The notes under the pieces were generated by a model. That model saw only the letters and a list, made by a program, of their open reading frames with translations, made no database searches and was not told the DNA's origin. Below, in pieces: positions 1 to 4,901 of a stretch of 13,356 bases of DNA. Both the position numbers and the translations under genes were made by a program. The stretch comes from Gemmatimonadales bacterium UBA4456 (GTDB taxonomy: Bacteria; Gemmatimonadota; Gemmatimonadetes; Longimicrobiales; Gaopeijiaceae). The stretch spans positions 1-13,356 of the forward strand of contig DGOW01000053.1 of NCBI GenBank assembly GCA_002390225.1, in the 5' to 3' direction. Position 1 is the first letter of the stretch, and each line of letters begins with the position of its first letter.

Positions 1-434
1 GAGACCACGACCTGGGCCAGAACCACGGCCGACTCTGTAAACGGCACGGAGATCCCCGCCGCGTCGAGCGTTGGACCCAGCAGGCCCTGACGACCGAACG
101 TCTGAAGCAGCGCCACGCCGACGACGGCCGGCGGAATGACGATCGGCAGATCCACGAGCACCTCCGTCACCCGCGCGGCCCGCGAGTGACTAGAGGCGAG
201 CCACCATGCCAGCGGAGTCCCGAGCACAAGGATCACAATGAGGCTCATGAGTGTGGTACGCAGGCTCAAGAGCAGTGCCGGTACGAAGAGCGGATGTGCC
301 GCACCTGCGCTCAGGTCGCCCACGGGCGTCGAGATCGCGAGTGCCACGAATGGCAGCACCAGGAGCCCGACCAGAGTGACGCCGAAAAGGGCGCCCAGGC
401 CGCTGAGCGGGGACCGCCGTATCGGGCGGGCCAT
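1..434 (-). CDS. modB: Molybdate ABC transporter permease ModB (3' end cut by window edge)
   Basis: Inner-membrane permease of the ModABC importer, which moves molybdate from periplasmic ModA into the cytosol using the ATPase ModC (not in the window). About 144 codons are visible, reading leftwards off the edge. The translation shows a basic N-terminus (MARPIRRSPLSG), a first hydrophobic segment (GVTLVGLLVLPFVALAI), a second around LRTTLMSLIVILVLGTPLAWWLA, and then the conserved ModB stretch LVDLPIVIPPAVVGVALL followed by FGRQGLLGP. The ATG at 434-432 overlaps the modA stop codon by one base (TGATG), so the two are translationally coupled. The missing part should hold the EAA loop that contacts ModC. 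The assignment rests on the LPIVIPPAVVG motif and the position behind modA; tungstate permeases are close relatives, so the exact oxyanion is not proven. Confidence 0.9.
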   Translation of the reverse strand, partial: MARPIRRSPLSGLGALFGVTLVGLLVLPFVALAISTPVGDLSAGAAHPLFVPALLLSLRTTLMSLIVILVLGTPLAWWLASSHSRAARVTEVLVDLPIVIPPAVVGVALLQTFGRQGLLGPTLDAAGISVPFTESAVVLAQVVV

Positions 435-1207
435 CACGATTCCGTCTCGAAGCCGTGTGACTCCAGAATGCTTCGTGCCTCCGGTGAGGCGAGATAGTCG
501 AGGAAGCGCGCAGCCGCATCTGTACTCGTCGTCTCGGTCGTGATCGCGATCGAGAATCGCGCCTGGACGTTCAGCTTCTCCGGGATGGGCACGAGGCGCA
601 CGCGTTCCGAAGCTCTGGCATCCGTCCGATAGACGAACGCTGCGTCCGCCTCTCCGAGCTCGACCTTGGCACGCACGAGACGGACGTTGCTCTCCATGGA
701 GACGACCCGGTCGCGCACCTGGTTCGCGAACACCTCACCCAGCTCCGCCGAGGCGAGCTCCAGCACCCGTTCCGTGTACGCTCCGATCGGCACGTATGCC
801 GTTCCGACTACGATACTGGACGCCCGGTCGAGGTGGTCGAAGCGTTCGATGCCCGCCGGGTTCTCTCTGGGCACGATGACGACCAGATCCGTGTTCGCCA
901 GTGTTCGCGGCGACCCCATGAGGTGCGCGTCAACGAGCTCCTGCATATGAGCATCATTGGCGGACGCAAACAGGTCGGCCGAAGCCCCCTGCTCGATCTG
1001 GAATCGGAGGATCTGGCTCCCGGCGAACGTCAGCTGCACGTCGGTGTCCGGGTGCCGCTCTTCGTAGGTACGTGCGAGTTCCTCGAACACTTCGGTGAGG
1101 GAGGACGCCGCGAAGATCGTCAGACGGTTCGGATCGTCTTCTGCTCGCAAGCAGCTGCTGCACACAGCCACGGCCGACAGAAGCGACACGGCCAGAAAAA
1201 AACGCAT
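434..1207 (-). CDS. modA: Molybdate-binding periplasmic protein ModA
   Basis: Captures molybdate (or tungstate) in the periplasm and delivers it to ModB. The 257-aa product has a Sec-type signal (MRFFLAVSLLSAVAV, with Cys at 16 and 19 that could act as an imperfect lipobox) and then the ModA hallmarks: LTIFAASSL (about 29-37), TFAGSQILRFQIEQGASADLFASA (60-83), YVPIGAY (138-144), ESNVR (172-176) and KVELGEADAAFVYRTD (181-196). These match the oxyanion-binding pocket regions of the family, and the length is normal. I chose the ATG at 1207 because it puts a typical signal peptide at the N-terminus. An in-frame ATG at 1240 is possible, and a longer reading up to 1504 would overlap the upstream regulator and adds only Arg-rich shadow sequence. 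It lies 56 bases behind the regulator and overlaps modB by one base. Confidence 0.92.
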   Translation of the reverse strand: MRFFLAVSLLSAVAVCSSCLRAEDDPNRLTIFAASSLTEVFEELARTYEERHPDTDVQLTFAGSQILRFQIEQGASADLFASANDAHMQELVDAHLMGSPRTLANTDLVVIVPRENPAGIERFDHLDRASSIVVGTAYVPIGAYTERVLELASAELGEVFANQVRDRVVSMESNVRLVRAKVELGEADAAFVYRTDARASERVRLVPIPEKLNVQARFSIAITTETTSTDAAARFLDYLASPEARSILESHGFETES

Positions 1208-1263
1208 GGAACGTGGGACGGTCTCAGCCGCGTGCTGCATCAAAGATCTGTGCACCGTGCGCG

Positions 1264-2382
1264 TCAGGCAGCGTCGACGGTCGCCGCGTGGCCGGCGATC
1301 GACAGGTCGTATCCTGGCAACGCGTACGCCTCGGCACGGAAAGACGGCTGATCGATGAGGTTCAAAAAGCGCGCGACCGGTCCTTGATCCAGCAATACTT
1401 CTGGCACGACGAGGTCGAATCGTTCTTCGGATACAGGGATGAAGTCGAGCCCTGCTGCGAGGGCCGCTGCTTCGATCGCCACACCTGCGTCCACCACCCC
1501 CCACTGGACGAGCCGCGCGACCTCGTCATGATTTGCCGCCTTGGTCCCATGGATGGGTTCAGCCAGTGGCGTGGAGCCGTCCCCGGCAGCTCGTCTCAGA
1601 ATTCGCTCGAGCAGGCGCTGTGCGGCCGCACCGGAATCGCGCACGGCAAACCGGAGCTCGGGGCGCAGCAGACCTGACCCGACGTCGATATCCAGCGGAT
1701 TGCCTGGAGCGACAACAAGGCCCTGCCTCCACTGGGCGAGGTTCACGAGTACGGATCGCTGGCCAGGCACGGCTTGGCGCGCGGCTTGGACATGGGCGTC
1801 CGGATGATCCGAGTCCGCCAGGTGTACACCGGCAATGTGCACGAGCCCGAGTTCGAGGAGCTTCAGTGCGTTCGAGCTGTTTGCGTGAAGCCACGTAGCG
1901 CGTGCGTTGTGGTGCCTTCGTCCGAGTCGGTCGGCCTGGAGCCCGAGCAGCGGTGCGCACCCGGCAACCAGCACATTCGTGTCGATGTCCGAGGCCTCAT
2001 CGAACAGTTCGACCGACGCCGACTCGGGCTCGGTGTCTGTCCCGAGGATCAATCCGTCAGCCGCGTGTGTCAGATCACCGACAGGGTGCGCGACCCACTC
2101 GTCTTGAACGCGCCCAAGGACTACACGACGGGTATCCGGACGACCTGGGGCCCTGCGTGCGTGGATGACGTTTCCGCCCGTGAGCCGAAACAGATGTTCG
2201 ACACTGCAGTCCAGAGCACGTGCGAGATGGAGGGCGAGCAGCGTAGAGGGCACCTGTCTGCCGGCCTCGATTGCACCGATCGCCTGCCTTGAAACACCGA
2301 CACGTGCGGCCAGGTCTGCCTGAGATAGTCCCAGCGCAGCTCGTTGATCGCGCACGGTCGCGTTCATCAGCGCATCGTTCAT
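1264..2382 (-). CDS. XRE-type HTH regulator fused to a periplasmic-binding-like sensor domain, heading the mod operon
   Basis: A 372-aa one-component transcription factor. Residues about 8-66 form an XRE/Cro HTH (RDQRAALGLSQADLAARVGVSRQAIGAIEAGRQVPS). From about 135 to 355 there is a PBP-like domain of the kind found in molybdate-linked regulators (PBP_like, PF12727 by my recognition): NVLVAGCAPLLGL, WLHANSSNALKLLELGLVHIAGVHL, the GNPLDI loop, RDSGAAAQRLLERIL, and HDEVARLVQWGVVDAGVAIEAAA. It lacks the MOP domain of classical ModE. Being first in the operon with modA and modB, it probably senses molybdate or tungstate and controls its own operon; that is inference. The ATG at 2382 is chosen because the HTH starts just after it and a purine-rich stretch (AGAAGAGGCGGGG) precedes it. 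A longer reading up to 2547 crosses the repeat-rich promoter region. Confidence 0.88.
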   Translation of the reverse strand: MNDALMNATVRDQRAALGLSQADLAARVGVSRQAIGAIEAGRQVPSTLLALHLARALDCSVEHLFRLTGGNVIHARRAPGRPDTRRVVLGRVQDEWVAHPVGDLTHAADGLILGTDTEPESASVELFDEASDIDTNVLVAGCAPLLGLQADRLGRRHHNARATWLHANSSNALKLLELGLVHIAGVHLADSDHPDAHVQAARQAVPGQRSVLVNLAQWRQGLVVAPGNPLDIDVGSGLLRPELRFAVRDSGAAAQRLLERILRRAAGDGSTPLAEPIHGTKAANHDEVARLVQWGVVDAGVAIEAAALAAGLDFIPVSEERFDLVVPEVLLDQGPVARFLNLIDQPSFRAEAYALPGYDLSIAGHAATVDAA

Positions 2383-2397
2383 CCCCGCCTCTTCTGA

Positions 2398-2440
2398 ATA
2401 GTAGAGATCTGGATGTAATGTAGAGATTACGTGATGTAAA
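2398..2440 (-). promoter_or_regulatory. Putative operator/promoter of the mod operon: tandem repeats plus palindrome
   Basis: Just upstream of the regulator start, AT-richer DNA carries two imperfect tandem units. Read on the minus strand each is TTACATC followed by ATCTCTAC, with spacers of 5 and 3 bases. On the plus strand GATGTAA occurs at 2412-2418 and 2433-2439 (21 bp apart) and GTAGAGAT at 2401-2408 and 2420-2427. A perfect GTAAT-N6-ATTAC palindrome lies at 2415-2430. TTTACA (2440-2435) could be a -35 box and TACTAT (about 2403-2398) a weak -10-like element, but their spacing is too long for a standard pair. This fits a site bound by a dimeric HTH protein, probably the regulator just downstream. 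It does not resemble the E. coli ModE box. Confidence 0.42.
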
Positions 2441-2555
2441 GCGTGCGTTGCGTGTGGTGGTCGTCGTGGCGCCGCGATGGACCATGGAGTGCCGACGCTC
2501 CGATTCACTCGATGTGTCCCTCCGGGCTTTGACGTACTGCGCTTCACATAGCACT

Positions 2556-2628
2556 GCGGGGGTAGCTCAGTTGGCTAGAGCGCCAGCTTTCCAAGTTGGA
2601 GGCGCAGGTTCAAGTCCTGCCCCCCGCT
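2556..2628 (+). tRNA. tRNA-Gly (anticodon TCC)
   Basis: A complete cloverleaf can be folded by eye. The acceptor stem is GCGGGGG (2556-2562) with CCCCCGC (2621-2627) and a U discriminator. The D arm is GCTC/GAGC with an AGTTGGCTA loop. The anticodon stem is CCAGC/GTTGG with loop TTTCCAA, giving anticodon TCC. The T arm is GCAGG-TTCAAGT-CCTGC. CCA is not encoded, so it must be added by the nucleotidyltransferase. U73 agrees with bacterial tRNA-Gly identity. Confidence 0.94.
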
Positions 2629-2667
2629 CTTCATGTCACGGCCACGCCCGTAGGTCTGTGACAGTGG

Positions 2668-2695
2668 TTGGATTGAGTCTCGGCCGGGGTATGAT
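2668..2695 (+). promoter_or_regulatory. Putative sigma70-type promoter in the inter-tRNA region
   Basis: TTGGAT (2668-2673) and TATGAT (2690-2695, five of six matches to TATAAT) are separated by 16 bases. A transcript would start near 2702 and run through the hairpin at 2737-2777. No clear protein gene follows, so the transcript would be non-coding or encode a very small peptide. The -35 box matches the consensus at only three positions. Confidence 0.4.
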
Positions 2696-2724
2696 GCTTC
2701 ACGGACCCCCTCCACACGGGCGTC

Positions 2725-2777
2725 GAGAGGAGCCTTGGACTCTCTTCTCCTTCTGCCGGGGTCGCCCCCGAGAGTCC
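2725..2777 (+). promoter_or_regulatory. Hairpin with a competing upstream pairing (attenuator-like)
   Basis: GGACTCTC (2737-2744) is perfectly complementary to GAGAGTCC (2770-2777). Inside lies a second stem, GGGG (2758-2761) with CCCC (2765-2768), closed by TCG. The CTCTC part can alternatively pair with GAGAG at 2725-2729, giving two mutually exclusive hairpins as in an attenuator. No U-tract follows, so this is not a standard intrinsic terminator, and no clear downstream gene is seen for it to control. Confidence 0.28.
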
Positions 2778-3145
2778 CCCCTGCACTAGTGGCGTGACGG
2801 ACATGAGTAGCCGGTTCGCTCCCACTCCTTTGTCGGGTAAGGGGCTGGAGTGGCCCAACTTGACTCGGTGGGGCGCATCCGCGGTCGCCGGCATGAGCGG
2901 TATGTTCGAGGGCGCGACTGTGCGCCTACACCCCCCGACAGGGAGAACACACGGAATGGGCACTGAATCCGCCCCGCGTACAGGCCCGCTGGCCGTCTCG
3001 TTCTTCTTGGGCGATTCGAGCTAGGTCACCGATACTCCCCATCCCCGAGCCCGGCCGTCCACGTCAGCGGGTGGTCCTCACCGGTGGCATTCCGAGTTCG
3101 GTAAACCCTCCGTCTGGATGCGTCTTCCGGACCGAAGTTCGATGG

Positions 3146-3295
3146 TCACTGCCGCGCCTCCAATCGATCAAGGAGCCGACGAATCTCCGAGATGGAAGGT
3201 GGGCCCCAACGGGCGAGAAGTACCTCTCCGTTCCCGTCTGTGACGACCGCCGCGGGCACCCCGTCGAGGCGGAGAATGTCGAACGCCGCGTCCAT
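3146..3295 (-). pseudogene. C-terminal fragment of a thioredoxin-fold protein
   Basis: A 49-codon reading from ATG 3295 to TGA 3146 looks like genuine coding sequence: MDAAFDILRLDGVPAAVVTD, then GNGEVLLARWGPPSISEIRR and LLDRLEARQ. The pattern VPAAVV-D-G-GEV-L-RWG followed by an amphipathic helix is the second half of a thioredoxin or TlpA-like domain (cis-Pro loop, beta-hairpin, last helix). The same frame is open upstream only to a stop near 3339, and no CxxC active-site half is found before the tRNA-Asn gene. It is therefore probably the remnant of a truncated redoxin gene. It could instead be a chance reading; the good codon pattern and fold-like motif argue against that. Confidence 0.35.
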
Positions 3296-3351
3296 CCCCG
3301 CGCCCTGACGATGCGCCGATCGTTCCCGTTCACCTGAGAACGGAGAACCGG

Positions 3352-3456
3352 ATGGCCCGTCTTATCTACGCCGATCTGGCGGCACTGATCGAGCTTCAGA
3401 ACGACGTTTTGGCGGGTGAATACGCCGCTGATCGTCCCCGCGAAGAGCCCCTATGA
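3352..3456 (+). CDS. Possible 34-aa small protein, function unknown
   Basis: ATG 3352 to TGA 3456 encodes MARLIYADLAALIELQNDVL followed by AGEYAADRPREEPL. GGAG lies six to nine bases upstream (CGGAGAACCGG-ATG), one of the better ribosome binding sites in the window. The first 25 residues would form an amphipathic, leucine-rich helix with an acidic tail. It has no recognised family and lies in a gene-poor gap beside the thioredoxin-like remnant on the other strand, so it may equally be a chance ORF. Confidence 0.2.
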   Translation: MARLIYADLAALIELQNDVLAGEYAADRPREEPL

Positions 3457-3467
3457 CTGGCAAGTTC

Positions 3468-3488
3468 TGCGCCCTATGTGCGCCCTAT
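3468..3488. repeat. 11-bp tandem direct repeat next to the tRNA-Asn gene
   Basis: TGCGCCCTAT occurs at 3468-3477 and again at 3479-3488, separated by one G, so two near-identical 11-bp units sit head to tail. They lie about 60 bases beyond the 3' end of tRNA-Asn. Function unknown: slippage product, recombinase arm site or protein-binding site are all possible, and no integrase is visible. Confidence 0.5.
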
Positions 3489-3492
3489 ACCG

Positions 3493-3517
3493 AAAACGGC
3501 CAGCCCTGTTGAGGGCT
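3493..3517 (-). terminator. Candidate terminator of tRNA-Asn
   Basis: Read on the minus strand about 33 bases after the tRNA, AGCCCT-CAAC-AGGGCT forms a perfect 6-bp hairpin (3517-3502) followed by GGCCGTTTTC. The U-run is only four long and is offset from the stem, so this would be a weak intrinsic terminator. Confidence 0.3.
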
Positions 3518-3549
3518 CACCGTTCCCGTAATTCATTGTGCTGCTTTAG

Positions 3550-3622
3550 CTCCGGCGACAGGACTCGAACCTGTGACCCGCTGATTAACAGTCAGCTGCT
3601 CTACCAACTGAGCTACACCGGA
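3550..3622 (-). tRNA. tRNA-Asn (anticodon GTT)
   Basis: The minus strand folds as a full cloverleaf. The acceptor stem is TCCGGTG/CGCCGGA with a G discriminator at 3550. The D arm is GCTC-AGTTGGTA-GAGC. The anticodon loop is CTGTTAA, giving anticodon GTT. The T arm is ACAGG-TTCGAGT-CCTGT. It is 73 nt long and, like the tRNA-Gly in this window, does not encode CCA. Confidence 0.95.
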
Positions 3623-3657
3623 ATTGACTCGCGCATGTGCTGCACGGCGCGGCGCAT

Positions 3658-3687
3658 AAATAAGGTTCTGAGCGAGAACAGTGTCAA
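3658..3687 (-). promoter_or_regulatory. Promoter of tRNA-Asn
   Basis: A perfect TTGACA -35 box (3687-3682) is followed after 18 bases by TTATTT (3663-3658) as a weak -10 element, placing the transcription start about 30 bases before the mature tRNA 5' end. The TGA inside TTGACA is also the stop codon of the 197-aa gene upstream, so that gene's end and the promoter share bases. Confidence 0.55.
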
Positions 3688-4277
3688 CCAGTTTCGCCGG
3701 TTCGCATCCGCCTGCTCGTCGACGCCTTGCTGAGAATACTCCAGACAGCTGGGCCAACGTCGTGTGCTCGCGACCATAACGCTTCGTGCCTGCGCAGACC
3801 GACCCGGGCGGCGTCCTTGAAATGCAGCGACGCGAAGGCTGGACCCCTGTGGGGATATGGTCGCTCGAACCAGTGAAAGCCTGTCAGGACTGCCTGTGGT
3901 CCGGAGGGCCCGGAGAACACGGTGAAGTCCGGAGACCAGCCGCCCAGCGGTGCGGACCGAACTTCCAGGTGACCGGACTCGAGCAGGCCGGCCAACAGTT
4001 CGACCCGGTGTGCGCGACGAGGGTCTGCGCCGATGAGCCGCGCTTCGCTATCCAGGGTGAGTGCGTTCAACTCGGCGATCAAGACGCGGAAGTGCTCCAC
4101 GTGTTCGAGCTCAGCTGCACCCAGATCGAGCGTGCTCAGGCGGACGCGTGTCACAGCGGTCGCGATGTCGGTAGATCGAATGGCGAGCGCGCCAAACACG
4201 TCACGGAAATCGGGTCGAGTCCGCTCGTCCATCATGATGGCGGGCTGAGATGCGAGCCCGGGAAGGATCAGGTCCAT
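3684..4277 (-). CDS. Uncharacterised 197-aa protein, possibly a degenerate phospholipase-D-like fold
   Basis: I do not recognise a named family. The protein is soluble with no signal peptide or membrane segment. Its layout from about residue 48 (LSTLDLGAAELEHVEHFRVL, ELLAGLLESGHLEVRSAP, DFTVFSGPSGPQAVLTGFHW, then an Arg/His-rich tail and a helix ending VWSILSKA) recalls PLD-like domains, in which a strand-helix unit is followed by 'HAK...vvDg..al.GS.N'. The HxK catalytic signature is absent, so a nuclease or phospholipase activity is not supported. It lies 51 bases downstream of the thymidine kinase gene and probably shares its transcript. No ribosome binding site is seen before ATG 4277, and no upstream in-frame ATG exists. 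The stop codon falls inside the tRNA-Asn -35 box. Confidence 0.62.
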   Translation of the reverse strand: MDLILPGLASQPAIMMDERTRPDFRDVFGALAIRSTDIATAVTRVRLSTLDLGAAELEHVEHFRVLIAELNALTLDSEARLIGADPRRAHRVELLAGLLESGHLEVRSAPLGGWSPDFTVFSGPSGPQAVLTGFHWFERPYPHRGPAFASLHFKDAARVGLRRHEALWSRAHDVGPAVWSILSKASTSRRMRTGETG

Positions 4278-4328
4278 GGGCGACGATCGTGGAGGACATG
4301 GGGCGGACCCATGGACGGGCGGGACGGG

Positions 4329-4832
4329 CTACCAGTACCGGGTTCGCTCGGCCCAGGCGTCCGCTTCCATCTCGATGTCGAGCTCGGTCTGATGGCGACT
4401 ACCCGCCGGGACTTCATGGCAACGCCGGCATCGGGCCTCGTAGGTCTCCGCTCCACCCACGTGAATGATCGGGCTTTCCGCTGGGGCGGGCTCGCCGTCG
4501 ATCAGCCTCTGATTTCGGGTCGCGAGGTCGCCGCATTGCGTGCAGATCGCGTGCAATTTGTCGACCACTTCGGCGCTCGCCATGAGATCCCCCATGGCCC
4601 CGAAAGGACGGCCCCGAAAATCCAGATCGGTCCCGGCCACGATCACGCGCACGTTCCGGTTCGCCAACCACTGTACGACGGAAAGGATCTCCTCATCCAG
4701 AAACTGGGCTTCGTCGATCCCGACGACGTCCGTTTCCGGATTCACCAGTCCCCGGATCTCACCAGCATGTCCAACTGGCTGTGCTTCGGTCCTGGTGGCG
4801 ACAACACTTGCCTCGGCTCTCGGCTCCAGCAC
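4329..4832 (-). CDS. tdk: Thymidine kinase, N-terminally truncated (no P-loop)
   Basis: Type II thymidine kinases phosphorylate thymidine with ATP in the salvage pathway. The visible 167 aa match the family from just after the P-loop subdomain onwards: VVGIDEAQFLD (about 36-46, holding the catalytic/metal acidic DEAQ), VRVIVAGTDLDFRGRPFGAM (61-80), four zinc-binding Cys (CTQC at 97-100, CRRC at 135-138), RNQRL, and the substrate lasso VGGAETYEARC. The reading starts at a GTG (4832) two codons after a TGA stop. The expected first 40-50 residues, with the GPMFSGK(S/T) ATP-binding loop, are absent from all three minus-strand frames before the divergent aconitase gene at 4902. As written the product should not bind ATP normally, so it is a truncated gene, a pseudogene or an assembly junction. 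It is followed by the 197-aa gene. Confidence 0.72.
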   Translation of the reverse strand: MLEPRAEASVVATRTEAQPVGHAGEIRGLVNPETDVVGIDEAQFLDEEILSVVQWLANRNVRVIVAGTDLDFRGRPFGAMGDLMASAEVVDKLHAICTQCGDLATRNQRLIDGEPAPAESPIIHVGGAETYEARCRRCHEVPAGSRHQTELDIEMEADAWAERTRYW

Positions 4833-4901
4833 CTTTCAGGTCCCACCGGATCCGGCGGTTTCGGGGTCTGGAGAGTCAGCTGAAACTCCCGAGGGACGTG
4901 C

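Larger units (their letters stand above)
2629..3145. other. Inter-tRNA stretch without a recognisable protein gene
   Basis: No reading frame here gives a protein I recognise. The longest plus-strand candidate (76 codons, 2794-3024) lacks a ribosome binding site and family motifs. The stretch does hold a plausible promoter (2668-2695), an 8-bp hairpin (2737-2777), a 7-bp hairpin CCACTCC/GGAGTGG (2822-2853), and two nested longer-range complementary pairs: 2853-2858 with 3007-3012 (GCCCAA/TTGGGC), and 2868-2875 with 2970-2977 (8 bp including one G-U). It could encode a structured RNA. I looked for RNase P RNA, tmRNA and SRP RNA signature segments on both strands and did not see them. In DNA this GC-rich some pairing is expected by chance. 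Confidence 0.4.

Noticed and set aside
1208..1504. Upstream extension of the ModA frame to an ATG at 1504
   Set aside because: It would overlap the end of the regulator gene, is Arg-rich shadow sequence, and hides the signal peptide that begins at 1207.
2634..2663. Inverted repeat TGTCAC/GTGACA just after tRNA-Gly as a terminator
   Set aside because: Only 6 bp with an 18-base loop and no U-tract; insufficient for an intrinsic terminator.
2448..2789. Plus-strand reading frame of 113 codons
   Set aside because: It runs straight through the tRNA-Gly gene and has no family motif.
2794..3024. Plus-strand reading frame of 76 codons in the inter-tRNA gap
   Set aside because: GC-rich third positions make it tempting, but there is no ribosome binding site and no recognisable motif; treated as non-coding.
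2629..3060. RNase P RNA, tmRNA or SRP RNA gene
   Set aside because: None of their conserved signature segments could be found by eye on either strand.
3416..3733. Plus-strand frame of 105 codons
   Set aside because: It is the antisense of the tRNA-Asn gene and its promoter.
3786..4883. Long plus-strand frame of 365 codons
   Set aside because: It is antisense to the thymidine kinase, whose catalytic and zinc motifs are unmistakable, and to the 197-aa gene; its own product shows no family pattern.
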